Shown here: in pieces, positions 50,116 to 58,840 of the stretch
How the letters are laid out: the number at the start of each line of letters is the position of its first letter
How positions within the stretch are numbered: position 1 is the stretch's first letter
DNA from: JBDTSW01 sp963758845
GTDB taxonomy: Bacteria > Actinomycetota > Thermoleophilia > Solirubrobacterales > 70-9
DNA: 64,000 nucleotides
Reading direction: 5' to 3'
Assembly (NCBI GenBank): GCA_963758845.1
Contig: CAVWWX010000002.1
Span: forward strand, 2,232,001 to 2,296,000
Notes under the pieces: generated by a model
The model's database searches: none
What the model saw: only the letters and a program-made list of their open reading frames with translations
Told to the model about the DNA's origin: nothing
Translations under genes and position numbers: made by a program

Positions 50116-50976
50116 CTAGCCGAGCGCCGGGCGCATCTGGCGCAGCCGGCGGACGCGCTCCTCGATCGGCGGGTGCGTAGAGAACAGCCCCGCGATGCCC
50201 TTGGCCGAGAACGGCTTGACGATGTAAAGCGGCTCCGTGGCCTGGTTCACCTGCATCGGCATCGCCTTCGCGCCCTCCTCCAGGCGCAGCAGCGCAGATG
50301 CGAGCGCCTCGGGGTTGCCCGAGATCTGAGCGCCCGTGGCATCCGCCGAGAACTCGCGCTGGCGCGAGATCGCGAGCTGGATCAGCGACGCGGCGATCGG
50401 CGCCAGCAGGAACATCGCGAGCTGGCCGATCAGCCCAAGTGGCGACTCGTCCTCGCCGCCGAACCACAGCAGCATGTACGCCAGGTACGTGATCGCGCCG
50501 GCCACCGTCGCCGCGACGGACTGGGTGAGGATGTCGCGGTTGCGGATGTGCGCCAGCTCGTGCGCGATGACCCCGCGCAGCTCGTCCTCGGACAGGAGCT
50601 TCGTGAGGCCCTCCGTGACCGCCACGGCCGAATGCTTCGGGCTGCGGCCGGTCGCGAAGGCGTTCGGCTGGTCACTGGGGATCATGTGGAGGGTGGGCAT
50701 CGGCAGCCCGGCGCGCGTGGTCAGCTCGCGCACCATCTGGTAGAGCGCCGGCGCGTCCTGCTCGGAGATCGGCTTCGCCCCGCTCATCTTCAGGGCGATC
50801 TTGTCGCTGAAGAAGTACGAGATGAAGTTGATGCCGGCGGCGACGAAGAGGAAGATCAGCGCCGTGCTCGGTCCACCGATCAGGTAACCGATGCCGACCA
50901 GCAGGCCGGTCAGCGTCGCGAGCAGCAGCAGCGTCCTCATGCCCGCCTGGAAGTTCGAACGGCTTGTCGTCGTCAT
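50116..50976 (-). CDS. htpX: HtpX-like membrane metalloprotease
   Basis: 286 residues, M48B family. Two N-terminal membrane helices (residues 15-34 and 39-57), zinc motif HELAH (His139, Glu140, His143) with third ligand Glu in REFSADATGAQ, and two further hydrophobic segments (VAATVAGAITYLAYMLLWFG; LIGQLAMFLLAPIAASLIQL). It degrades damaged membrane proteins. Ending STHPPIEERVRRLRQM is typical. Divergent from the two-component genes, with a short palindrome in the gap. Confidence 0.93.
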   Translation of the reverse strand: MTTTSRSNFQAGMRTLLLLATLTGLLVGIGYLIGGPSTALIFLFVAAGINFISYFFSDKIALKMSGAKPISEQDAPALYQMVRELTTRAGLPMPTLHMIPSDQPNAFATGRSPKHSAVAVTEGLTKLLSEDELRGVIAHELAHIRNRDILTQSVAATVAGAITYLAYMLLWFGGEDESPLGLIGQLAMFLLAPIAASLIQLAISRQREFSADATGAQISGNPEALASALLRLEEGAKAMPMQVNQATEPLYIVKPFSAKGIAGLFSTHPPIEERVRRLRQMRPALG

Positions 50977-51048
50977 CGCGAAGTAAGTCCTTCTGAAGAG
51001 TTATCCAATGCCCCTACATTGTGACGGAGCCGGCTCGCGGACGCATAG

Positions 51049-51058
51049 GGGTTAACCC
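51049..51058. promoter_or_regulatory. Palindrome GGGTTAACCC between htpX and the sensor kinase
   Basis: A perfect 10-bp palindrome in the 160-bp divergent region (50977-51136), about 73 bp from the htpX start and 79 bp from the kinase start. A GATACT hexamer (51124-51129) ends 7 nt before the kinase ATG. Whether the response regulator binds the palindrome is unknown. Confidence 0.35.
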
Positions 51059-51136
51059 TCATCTGGCCTGGGGTCTAGAGGGTCACGACTTCCCGGTAGT
51101 CGGCGTCCGCCGGACGTGGGCCCGATACTTACGCGG

Positions 51137-52144
51137 ATGCGCAGCCGCAACCTCCTGACCCAGGTCCTCGTCGCCAACCTGCTGGTCATCGTCGCCGCGG
51201 TGATCGCCTCCGCCGTCGCGGCGAACCCAGACCTCAACCTCGGCGACGATCCCCAGGCGGGGATCGTCCTGGGACTGGCCGTGGGCATCACGATCCTGGT
51301 CAACGTCCTGATGCTCCAGCGCCGCTTCCGCCCGCTCGAGCGCCTGGTCGACGAGATGGAGCGCGCCGACCTCAGCCGCCCGGGTGCGAACCTGAACAAG
51401 GAGGACACGGTGGGCGGCCCCGAGGAGGTCCAGCGCCTGCACGGCGCCTTCCGCCTGATGCTCGAGCGCCTCGAGGCCGAGCGCCGCCGGGCGGCCACCG
51501 TGGCGCTCTCCGCCCAGGAGGAGGAGCGCGCTCGCGTCGCCCGCGACCTCCACGACGAGGTGAATCAGTCGCTCACGGGCCTGCTGCTGCGCCTGGAGGC
51601 AGTGAGAAAGCGGGCCGATCCCTCGCTGGCGCGCGACCTCTCGGAGATCCAGACCCTCGCCAACCAGGCGATGCAGGAGCTCTTGACGCTGGCGCGCGCG
51701 CTGCGGCCGACGGCGCTGGACGACCTTGGCCTCTCCGCGGCCCTGTCGGCCCTGGTGGACGAGCTGGGGCGAAAAAGCGGCATAGACACCGGCTTCGAGG
51801 GAACGGGGGACCTGACGGACGTGCCCATGGACGTGCAGCTGGTTACCTATCGCGTGGCGCAGGAGGCGCTCTCGAACGCCGCACAGCACTCGGAGGCGGA
51901 CCAGATCCGTGTCCGCGTGGAGCGCGACGCCGAGGCCGTCGCGCTCAGCGTGAGCGACAACGGCAGCGGATTCACCTTCGAGCAGGCCACCCGTGGGCTC
52001 GGGATCGGCGGCATGCGAGAGCGCGCGCTTCTGGTTGAAGGAGATCTCTCAGTTGAGTCCCGTCCGGAGATCGGCACAAGGGTTGTGCTTGTTGTGCCGA
52101 TAAGAGAAGACGATGACAACGATGCTCGCCTACCGAAGCGTTGA
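51137..52144 (+). CDS. NarX/LiaS-type sensor histidine kinase
   Basis: 335 residues. Two membrane helices (about 8-28 and 42-60) around a very short loop, then HAMP-like segment QRRFRPLERLVDEMERADLS, HisKA_3 dimerisation box ERARVARDLHDEVNQSLTGL with phospho-acceptor His139, and HATPase: YRVAQEALSNAAQHSEADQI, VSDNGSGF, GLGIGGMRERALL. With almost no extracytoplasmic part it probably senses a membrane state. ATG 51137 chosen; a GTG at 51116 is also in frame. Confidence 0.9.
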   Translation: MRSRNLLTQVLVANLLVIVAAVIASAVAANPDLNLGDDPQAGIVLGLAVGITILVNVLMLQRRFRPLERLVDEMERADLSRPGANLNKEDTVGGPEEVQRLHGAFRLMLERLEAERRRAATVALSAQEEERARVARDLHDEVNQSLTGLLLRLEAVRKRADPSLARDLSEIQTLANQAMQELLTLARALRPTALDDLGLSAALSALVDELGRKSGIDTGFEGTGDLTDVPMDVQLVTYRVAQEALSNAAQHSEADQIRVRVERDAEAVALSVSDNGSGFTFEQATRGLGIGGMRERALLVEGDLSVESRPEIGTRVVLVVPIREDDDNDARLPKR

Positions 52145-52787
52145 ACCCAAGCCCAAAATGATGCGCATCCTCATCGCCGACGACCACGGGATCGTTCGAT
52201 CCGGCCTCAGGATGCTGCTGGAAGGCCAGGACGACATGGAGGTGATCGCGGAGGCGTCAAACGGCGCCGACGCGCGCGACCTCGCGATCCGAGAACGGCC
52301 CGACCTGGCCATCCTCGACGTGAAGATGCCCAAGCTCACGGGCCTCCAGGCCACGCGGGAGATCCGCGACCAGGCTCCCGACGTCTCGGTCCTGATCCTC
52401 TCGATGTACGACGACGAGCGCTACCTGTTCGAGGCGCTCAAGGCCGGCGCATCCGGCTACGTGCTGAAGGCACAGGCCGACAGCGACCTCCTCGATGCCG
52501 TCCGCGCGGTCGAGCGCGGCGAGCCGTTCCTGACCCCCGAGGCGCAGCGCGCCCTGATCAAGGACGTGCTGGGCCAGACCTCCCACCAGGAGGACCTGAC
52601 CCCGCGCGAGCAGGAGGTCGTGAAGCTGGTCGCCGAGGCGCATACGAACAAGGAGATCGCCGAGATCCTCCACCTGTCCGAGAAGACCGTCGAGAACCAC
52701 CGCTCGAACGCGATGCGCAAGCTGGGGATGCGCGACCGCGTCGAGCTGGTCCGCTACGCGATCCGCAAGGGCCTGATCGAGCCGTAG
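52113..52787 (+). CDS. NarL/LuxR family response regulator
   Basis: Receiver domain MRILIADDHGIVRSGLRMLL with phospho-acceptor Asp in LAILDVKMPK (Asp53 counted from MRIL), switch region ILSMYDDERYLFEALKAGAS, then a LuxR HTH (LTPREQEVVKLVAEAHTNKE, IAEILHLSEKTVENHRSNAM). Partner of the kinase coded just before it. Start is uncertain: the ATG at 52113 has a weak ribosome site (AAGAGAAGACG) and overlaps the kinase by 32 bp; ATG 52158 or 52161 gives the usual family N-terminus. Confidence 0.92.
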   Translation: MTTMLAYRSVEPKPKMMRILIADDHGIVRSGLRMLLEGQDDMEVIAEASNGADARDLAIRERPDLAILDVKMPKLTGLQATREIRDQAPDVSVLILSMYDDERYLFEALKAGASGYVLKAQADSDLLDAVRAVERGEPFLTPEAQRALIKDVLGQTSHQEDLTPREQEVVKLVAEAHTNKEIAEILHLSEKTVENHRSNAMRKLGMRDRVELVRYAIRKGLIEP

Positions 52788-52806
52788 CCGGCTGCGTGGG
52801 CCCGAC

Positions 52807-53610
52807 TCAGGGCGCCTTGTCGCCCAGTGTGATCAGGTAGGGCGCGTCCAACCGGACGGCCCCGCCGTCGTCCGAGTAGCTGTCGTAGTAGGACAGCAGC
52901 TCCTCGTGCACCTCGCTCCATGCCTCCGGGTCGAGCGCTTCCTTCAGCATCACCAGCGGGCCGAACTTGGCCTCGTACTCCTCGGCCGCGGCCTCGGGCG
53001 AGTCGAACTCGAGCATGACCGATGCGTCCTCGAAGCGGGGCGTCACGCCGGTGTCGCGGAACAGCTCGGTCACGTGGTCGCGCGCGCCCCAGAGCGGCGG
53101 TGGCTGGAAGCCCTCGGGCGGTGGCGGCGCGTAGGCGCTCATCCGCACGAAGAACTGGCCGATGGAGCCGTCGGGGGTCCAGGCGACGAGCCCGATCCGG
53201 CCGCCCGGCTTGAGCACCCGGGCGATCTCCCGGGCTGCGCGGCGATGGTCGGGCGCGAACATGCAGCCGAACGTCGACGTGACGGCGTCGAAGCTGCCGT
53301 CGGCGAACGGCAGGTCCTCGGCGTCGCCCTCGACCCATTCGATCTCCACGCCGGCGTCGGCGGCCCGGCGGCGGGCGTGGTCCAGCAGCTCCGGGGTGAT
53401 GTCGAGGCCCGTGGCGGCGGCGCCCGCAGCGGCTGCCGGGATCGTCGCGTTGCCCGTCCCGCAGGCCACGTCGAGAACCGAGTCGCCATCGCTCACGCCC
53501 ACCCGCGCGACGGTGTCGCTTCCCACCGACCAGATGTAGTCGGCGATCCCGTCGTAGTCGCCGGCGGCCCATGTCGCCTTCGCTTGCTGTTTGGCCTCGC
53601 TCAGCTCCAT
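52807..53610 (-). CDS. Class I SAM-dependent methyltransferase
   Basis: 267 residues. SAM motif I VLDVACGTGNATIPAAA, acidic motif II GLDITPELLDHARRRA, then WVEGDAEDLPFADGSFDAVT and IARVLKPGGRIGLVAW; this is the Methyltransf_11/UbiE-like pattern. The acceptor is unknown; the C-terminal half (FGPLVMLKEALDPEAWSEVH) resembles small-molecule methyltransferases. RBS GGAGGAGCCGAC before ATG 53610. Convergent with the response regulator. Confidence 0.9.
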   Translation of the reverse strand: MELSEAKQQAKATWAAGDYDGIADYIWSVGSDTVARVGVSDGDSVLDVACGTGNATIPAAAAGAAATGLDITPELLDHARRRAADAGVEIEWVEGDAEDLPFADGSFDAVTSTFGCMFAPDHRRAAREIARVLKPGGRIGLVAWTPDGSIGQFFVRMSAYAPPPPEGFQPPPLWGARDHVTELFRDTGVTPRFEDASVMLEFDSPEAAAEEYEAKFGPLVMLKEALDPEAWSEVHEELLSYYDSYSDDGGAVRLDAPYLITLGDKAP

Positions 53611-53694
53611 GTCGGCTCCTCCCGCGTCGGTGGCTCTGTAGCTTGGACTGAGTGTGGTCCCTTTCGCCCCACGCCGCAGCCCGCCCCGGCATAA

Positions 53695-53714
53695 CCGACC
53701 ATTCGGCTAGGATT
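53695..53714 (+). promoter_or_regulatory. Candidate SufR (Rrf2) operator, copy before sufR
   Basis: CCGACCATTCGGCTAGGATT, identical at 15 of 20 positions, without gaps, to the element before the Rieske gene. The core is an imperfect dyad CCgACC-N5-G(C/G)TaGG. It ends 7 bp before the sufR ATG and contains TAGGAT, a possible -10. A repressor bound here would stop transcription of sufR-C-S. Confidence 0.6.
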
Positions 53715-53721
53715 TAGTCCG

Positions 53722-54213
53722 ATGCTGTTCTCGACCAAAGCTGAGTACGGCGTGCGCCTGATGGTGGAGCTCGGCCGCCGGGCGGGCGAGCACCCGGTCG
53801 ACAAGGCCCCGCCCGTCGCCCTCGCGACGGTGGCCGACTCGGAGAGCCTGCCGCTGTCCTATCTCGAGCACCTCGTGGCCAAGCTGCGCCAGGCCGGACT
53901 GGTCACGTCCGTTCGCGGCGCCCACGGCGGCTACCGGCTGGCCCAGCCTCCCGCCGAGATCGGCATGCTCGACGTGGTGCAGGCCCTGGAGGGCCCGATC
54001 ACTCCGATGGAGTGCTTTCAACCCGACCGCGAGGGCCGCGTGCTCTGCTCACACGAGTCCGACGGCGATCACGCTTGCGCGACGAAGCTGCTGTGGACCC
54101 GCGTCCAGGGCGGCATCTCCAAGGCGCTCACGGGCACCACGCTCGCCGAATTGGTCGAGTTCGCCGACCAGCACGACGACAGCCAGCCGACGGTCGCGCG
54201 CACCGCGGCCTGA
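53722..54213 (+). CDS. sufR: Rrf2 family Fe-S-sensing regulator of the suf genes
   Basis: 163 residues. Rrf2 winged helix: MLFSTKAEYGVRLMVELGRR, ESLPLSYLEHLVAKLRQAGL, VTSVRGAHGGYRLAQPPAEI. Three cysteines in the expected C-terminal loop (Cys98, Cys109, Cys119; MECFQPDREGRVLCSHESDG) can bind a 2Fe-2S or 4Fe-4S cluster, so DNA binding would depend on Fe-S supply. It is first in an operon with sufC and sufS, and a candidate operator overlaps its promoter. Confidence 0.9.
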   Translation: MLFSTKAEYGVRLMVELGRRAGEHPVDKAPPVALATVADSESLPLSYLEHLVAKLRQAGLVTSVRGAHGGYRLAQPPAEIGMLDVVQALEGPITPMECFQPDREGRVLCSHESDGDHACATKLLWTRVQGGISKALTGTTLAELVEFADQHDDSQPTVARTAA

Positions 54214-54259
54214 CCCGCCGGCACCCGCTTCCCCGCAAACCCACCGACAACGGAGCTTC

Positions 54260-55024
54260 ATGTCTGACCTCAAGATCACCGACCTCCACGTCCAGGCCGA
54301 GGACAAGCAGATCCTCAAGGGCCTCGACCTCGAGGTCTCCAAGGGCCAGATCCACGCCCTCATGGGCCCGAACGGATCCGGCAAGTCAACGCTCGCGAAC
54401 GCGATCATGGGCCACCCCGCGCTGGAGATCACGGAGGGCACGATCGAGTTCCTGGGCGAGGACGTCACCGAGGCCGATCCCGAGGAGCGCTCGCGCATGG
54501 GCCTGTTCATGGCGTTCCAGTACCCGGTGGCCATCCCCGGCGTGACCGTCGCGAAGTACCTGCGGATGGCGGTCAACGCCCACCGCGAGGCCCGCGGCGA
54601 GAGCGAGATCAAGCTGAAGGACTTCCGCGTCACGACCGAGGAGGCCATGGAGCTGGCCAAGATCCCGAAGGAGTTCTCCTCGCGCTACCTGAACGACGGG
54701 TTCTCCGGGGGCGAGAAGAAGCGGATGGAGATCCTGCAGCTCGCGATGCTTCGCCCCCAGATGGCGGTTCTCGACGAGACCGACTCAGGGCTCGACATCG
54801 ACGCCCTCAGCACCGTCGCCGACGGTGTCAACCGCTGCGCCGGGCCTGAGATGGGCGTCCTGATCATCACCCATTACCAGCGGATCCTCCACATGGTCAA
54901 GCCCGACGCCGTTCACGTGATGTACGACGGGCGGATCGTCAAGGAGGGCGGGCCCGAGCTGGTCGAGACCCTCGAGCAGAAGGGCTACGGCTGGATCCGC
55001 GAGGAGGTGGAAGCAGCCGCGTGA
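54260..55024 (+). CDS. sufC: Fe-S assembly ATPase SufC
   Basis: 254 residues, cytoplasmic ABC ATPase of the SufBCD scaffold. Walker A MGPNGSGKSTLANAI, family-specific GLFMAFQYPVAIPGV, signature FSGGEKKRMEILQLAML, Walker B MAVLDETDSGLDIDAL and His switch LIITHYQRIL. It lies 46 bp after sufR; its stop overlaps the sufS start (GTGA). Its partners SufB and SufD are coded 4 kb away. Confidence 0.96.
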   Translation: MSDLKITDLHVQAEDKQILKGLDLEVSKGQIHALMGPNGSGKSTLANAIMGHPALEITEGTIEFLGEDVTEADPEERSRMGLFMAFQYPVAIPGVTVAKYLRMAVNAHREARGESEIKLKDFRVTTEEAMELAKIPKEFSSRYLNDGFSGGEKKRMEILQLAMLRPQMAVLDETDSGLDIDALSTVADGVNRCAGPEMGVLIITHYQRILHMVKPDAVHVMYDGRIVKEGGPELVETLEQKGYGWIREEVEAAA

Positions 55025-56265
55025 CGGTGGAGGCCGCCAGCTTCCCGATGGGGAAGGTCCGCGAGGCCTTTCCGGCGCTGCAGCGCGAGGTCCACGGGAA
55101 GCCGGTCGCCTATCTCGACTCGGGCGCGTCCTCGCAGCGGGTCCTGGCCTCGATCCAGGCCGTGGACCGCTACGAGCGGGCGCACCACTCCAATGTGCAC
55201 CGGGGCTCGCACACCCTCTCGGCCGAGGCGACCGCCGCGTATGAGGGGGCGCGCGCCACGGTCGCCGACCACATCGGCGCCGCCGACCGCCGCGAGGTCA
55301 TCTTCGTCCGCAACGCGACCGAGGCGATCAACCTCCTCGCTCGCGCGTGGGGCGACGCCAACGTGGGTGCCGGAGACCGCATCGTCCTCACCGAGATGGA
55401 GCACCACTCGAACATCGTGCCCTGGCAGCAGCTTGCCGAGCGCGCGGGCGCCGAGGTCGATTGGGCCCCGGTGACCGACGAGGGCCTGCTGGACATGGAC
55501 GCGTTCGGCGCGCTCCTCGAGCGCGGGCCGAAGCTCGTCGCCGTTACCCACGTCTCGAACGTGCTTGGCACCGAGAACCCCCTCGCCGAGATCTCGCGGC
55601 TGGCCCATGACGCCGGCGCCCTGGTGCTGGCCGACGGCGCCCAGGCGGCCCCGAAGCTGCCGCTGGACATGTCCGAGCTGGGTGTCGACTTCTACGCCCT
55701 GACCGGGCACAAGGCCTACGCGCCGACGGGGATCGGCGCGCTCTGGGGAAGGTTCGAGCTGCTCGACGCGACCGGACCGTTCCTGGGTGGCGGCTCGATG
55801 ATCCGCAAGGTCACCACCACCGGCACGACCTACGCCGACGTGCCCGCCCGCTTCGAGGCCGGGACGCCCGCGATCTCACAGGCGATCGGCCTGGCTGCCT
55901 CCTTCCGTTGGCTCGACGCGCTGGGCATGGACGCCGCCCTCGCGCACGAACGCGAGATCGCCGACTACGCGCTCGAGCAGGTGGCGGCGGTGCCCGGGCT
56001 ACGCGTCTTCGGCCCCCCCCGCTCCCCCGACCGGGTCGGCCCGGTCTCCTTTGAGCTCGAGGGCGTCCACGCGCACGACGTCTCCGAGATCCTCGACCGC
56101 CATGGCGTCGCGGTGCGCGCCGGGCACCATTGCGCCCAGCCCTTGATGGAGCGATTCGGGATCACCGCCACCGCCCGGGCGAGCTTCGGCGTCTACACGA
56201 CGCCCGAGGAGATCGACCGCCTGGTCCAGGGGCTTCACGACGCCCGTCAGGTCTTCGACCTCTAG
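55021..56265 (+). CDS. sufS: Cysteine desulfurase SufS
   Basis: 414 residues, PLP enzyme that takes sulfur from cysteine for Fe-S assembly. PLP Lys231 in ALTGHKAYAPTGIGA, catalytic Cys371 in RAGHHCAQPLMERFG, and early VAYLDSGASSQRV and HHSNVHRGSHTLSAEAT are diagnostic of group II desulfurases. SufU, coded 95 bp downstream, is the expected zinc-dependent sulfur acceptor. Confidence 0.96.
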   Translation: MTVEAASFPMGKVREAFPALQREVHGKPVAYLDSGASSQRVLASIQAVDRYERAHHSNVHRGSHTLSAEATAAYEGARATVADHIGAADRREVIFVRNATEAINLLARAWGDANVGAGDRIVLTEMEHHSNIVPWQQLAERAGAEVDWAPVTDEGLLDMDAFGALLERGPKLVAVTHVSNVLGTENPLAEISRLAHDAGALVLADGAQAAPKLPLDMSELGVDFYALTGHKAYAPTGIGALWGRFELLDATGPFLGGGSMIRKVTTTGTTYADVPARFEAGTPAISQAIGLAASFRWLDALGMDAALAHEREIADYALEQVAAVPGLRVFGPPRSPDRVGPVSFELEGVHAHDVSEILDRHGVAVRAGHHCAQPLMERFGITATARASFGVYTTPEEIDRLVQGLHDARQVFDL

Positions 56266-56359
56266 GACCGCCGATCGGGGGCGGCAGCCGTGGTCTGCAC
56301 GATCATCCTCGTCAGCACCCTGGCCTGACGCGTAAGGCCAGCGGCTACCGTGTGAGGTC

Positions 56360-56785
56360 GTGGACGAGCTCTACCGCGAGAACATCCTCGATCATTACAA
56401 GCGCCCCCGGAACTTCGGGCGCCTGGACGAGTTCGACCTCGACTTCGAGGACACCAACCCGTTCTGCGGCGACGAGCAGCACGTCTTCATCAAGCTCGGC
56501 GACGACGGGCGGGTGGCCAACGTCTCCTTCGAGGGCAAGGGCTGCGCGATCTCGACCGCGGCGACCTCGATGCTGACCGAGGAGCTCGCGGGCAAGTCGC
56601 CCGAGGAGCTCCTTCGGCTCGAGAAGGACTTCGTGCTCGAGCTGCTCGGGATCGACATCTCGGCGACCCGGATGAAGTGCGCCCTGCTGGGCCTCAAGGT
56701 CGTTAAGTCCGCCTCACTCGGCGAGCTGGCCGACTGGGAGGACGAGGGCGAGCGCGGCGATCCGGCCCAGGCCGAGACCGTCTGA
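56360..56785 (+). CDS. sufU: SufU, sulfur-transfer partner of SufS
   Basis: 141 residues. Zinc/active-site residues Cys36 and Asp38 (TNPFCGDEQH), Cys62 (GKGCAIS) and Cys107 (RMKCALLGL) are all in place, and the insertion between GKGCAIS and RMKC is typical of SufU rather than IscU. It accepts persulfide sulfur from SufS. GTG start, with TACCGT 8 nt upstream, so it may also have its own promoter. Its stop abuts the stop of the convergent VOC gene. Confidence 0.94.
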   Translation: MDELYRENILDHYKRPRNFGRLDEFDLDFEDTNPFCGDEQHVFIKLGDDGRVANVSFEGKGCAISTAATSMLTEELAGKSPEELLRLEKDFVLELLGIDISATRMKCALLGLKVVKSASLGELADWEDEGERGDPAQAETV

Positions 56786-57172
56786 TCAGCCCGGCAGCTC
56801 CTGAAGGACCCAGCGGTTGCCGTCGGGGTCGGCGAAGGAGGAGTGGGCGAAGCGGCTCTCCGGACGGTCCTTGTGGCCAAGCCACTCGATCTCCCCCAGC
56901 TCGACCCCGCGGCTCGCGAGCTCGGCGTGGACCTTCTCCATGTCCGTCACGACCAGCTGCAGCCCCTCCAGTGAGCCGGGCTGCATCTCGTTGAGGCCGG
57001 TGCCGATCACGATCGAGCAGGCCGAGCCCGGCGGGGTCAGCTGCACGACCCTCATTTCCTCGGACGGCTCGGTGTCGTGGTCGACGGTGAATCCGAGCTT
57101 CTCCGCGTAGAAGTCGCGCGCCCGGTCCACGTCGGCGACCGGCACCTGCACGACCTCGAGCTTCAGCTCCAT
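56786..57172 (-). CDS. Glyoxalase/VOC family protein
   Basis: 128 residues: LKLEVVQVPVADVDRARDFY, AEKLGFTVDHDTEPSEEMRV, LQLVVTDMEKVHAELASRGV, SSFADPDGNRWVLQELPG. The first position that normally carries a metal His is Gln/Val here (VVQVPVAD), and the family Glu is in LQELPG, so metal binding is uncertain. It interrupts the suf locus on the opposite strand. ATG 57172, with a GTG directly before it. Confidence 0.82.
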   Translation of the reverse strand: MELKLEVVQVPVADVDRARDFYAEKLGFTVDHDTEPSEEMRVVQLTPPGSACSIVIGTGLNEMQPGSLEGLQLVVTDMEKVHAELASRGVELGEIEWLGHKDRPESRFAHSSFADPDGNRWVLQELPG

Positions 57173-57281
57173 CACTTCTCCTCTCGGGACCTCGAGAGCC
57201 CGCGGTGGCGGGCGTCGACCGCCGTCCAGCGTAGCTCTGGGCGCTCAATGGAAAGGCCCGCCGCGCCGATGAGTACGGGAG

Positions 57282-58409
57282 ATGAAGCGTCTGCTCGCGA
57301 TCTGCGCCGTCGCCACATGCGCTCTCGGCCCCTCCCAGGCCCTGGCAGGGCCCACGGGCCCCGATGTCCGCACCTTCTCGTCCGGCGACAAGTCGGAGCT
57401 CATCAAGACGATCCCGGTCACGCAGAAGCGCGGGGCGAAGCCCAAGATCGCGATGCGCATCGACGCCGGCAAGCTCGGGCCTGTGGAGGCCGGGGACCGG
57501 TTCCTCTCCAGCGCGGAGGTCGAGGTCACCACGTGTCTCGACGCCCCGAGCGGGCCCGACACCTGCGTCGGCAAGCCCTACCCGTACAACCCGCACGTCG
57601 CGGCGAAGGTCGTGCTGTCGCGCAACCCGGGGTCCACCCAGGGCGAGACGATCGGCGAGCCCCGCGAGCTCGAGTGCTCGCAGCAACATCCGCACCGAAA
57701 CCATCACTGCGTGCTGTCGCTCCCCTGGCAGAGCTGGGTGGCTGACGAGGCCTGCAACGGATGCCACGTGAACCTGGTGATGACCGCCTGGAAGTCCGGC
57801 CAGGCGCGCCAGGGCCACCAGGTCGTGATCGGCGCCCATGGGTCGTCCGGCCCGATCGAGCAGGACCGCGGACGGCTCAGCCTGGTTCGCTTCCGCGGTG
57901 GCGCTCACCCCGACGACGTCACGGCAAAGACCGGCAACAAGCGTTCGGTCCGCGTCCCGATCGCGAACGAGGGCGGCGGCACGAAGTACACGTTCGTGCG
58001 CTCCGTTCGGCTCAACGACCTCGACGCCGGCGACGAGATCTACGTCGACGCGCAGAGCCGGACCGCGATCGGGAGCGTCCCCTATAACGTCCTGATCCAG
58101 AGCAAGCTCTTCCTGGCGCGCGGCCGGAACAAGCTCGACCACGCCGGCACCAGCTCCTACACCTCGCCCGACGGCCAGCTGGCCGAGCTGAACGGTTTCA
58201 ACTGCACCCAGGGCAGCTCGGCTCACCGCACCCCGTGCAACGCCCCGAAGCGCGGCGTCGCTCGGATCACCGAGAACATCAACAGCCTCTACGTGACCCT
58301 GCTGGTCTCGGCGAAGGCGATGATGAACGAGAGCAACGACCACACCTGGCGTTCCTCTCACCGGGCGAAGATCAAGGGCAGCTCGCTCCGCGTCTACGTG
58401 CACCGATAG
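57282..58409 (+). CDS. Secreted protein of unknown function
   Basis: 375 residues. Signal peptide MKRLLAICAVATCALGPSQA, cut near LAGPTG. The mature part has six or more cysteines in two groups (LECSQQHPHRNHHCVLSL and DEACNGCHVNLV; FNCTQGSSAHRTPCNAPKRG), beta-strand repeats and no recognised domain. RBS GGGAG before the ATG. It lies inside the suf locus but nothing in its sequence connects it to Fe-S assembly. Confidence 0.75.
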   Translation: MKRLLAICAVATCALGPSQALAGPTGPDVRTFSSGDKSELIKTIPVTQKRGAKPKIAMRIDAGKLGPVEAGDRFLSSAEVEVTTCLDAPSGPDTCVGKPYPYNPHVAAKVVLSRNPGSTQGETIGEPRELECSQQHPHRNHHCVLSLPWQSWVADEACNGCHVNLVMTAWKSGQARQGHQVVIGAHGSSGPIEQDRGRLSLVRFRGGAHPDDVTAKTGNKRSVRVPIANEGGGTKYTFVRSVRLNDLDAGDEIYVDAQSRTAIGSVPYNVLIQSKLFLARGRNKLDHAGTSSYTSPDGQLAELNGFNCTQGSSAHRTPCNAPKRGVARITENINSLYVTLLVSAKAMMNESNDHTWRSSHRAKIKGSSLRVYVHR

Positions 58410-58454
58410 GTTGCCGCCAACCCGCCGTCGCGGCGGACGTCGGAAGGACCGAGG

Positions 58455-58742
58455 GTGAGCGAGGCACACGGGAACGTCACCGAGGACAACGAGCGGATCC
58501 GCGTGACCACGTGGACGTTCAGCCAGGCCGGAGCCGCCATCGGCCACCACCGCCACGACTTCGACTACGTCGTCGTCCCGGTGACGGGCGGGACCTTCAC
58601 CGTGACCGACCCCGACGGCTCACGGCACGAGATGACCCAACTCGCCGGCACGGCCTACCTAGGCACCGCCGGCACCGAGCACGACGTCGCCAGCAGCTCG
58701 GAGGGCGAGGCCGTGTTCGTGGAGATCGAGCTGAAGGGCTGA
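58455..58742 (+). CDS. Small cupin protein
   Basis: 95 residues, single cupin barrel. Motif 1 AAIGHHRHDFDYVVVPVTGG with three His, motif 2 LAGTAYLGTAGTEHDVASSS with one His: enough for one metal ion. Sequence resembles small cupins of unknown substrate. GTG 58455. Same strand as the secreted protein before it and the Rieske gene after it. Confidence 0.8.
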   Translation: MSEAHGNVTEDNERIRVTTWTFSQAGAAIGHHRHDFDYVVVPVTGGTFTVTDPDGSRHEMTQLAGTAYLGTAGTEHDVASSSEGEAVFVEIELKG

Positions 58743-58840
58743 GCCGGCGCTCAGCGCCTGTCGTTGCCCTGCTTGGCGCTGCGAAGCGCGACCACACCGA
58801 CGGCCTCTCGGCGGGCCGCGCCGCCGAGCCCGCTAAAATC

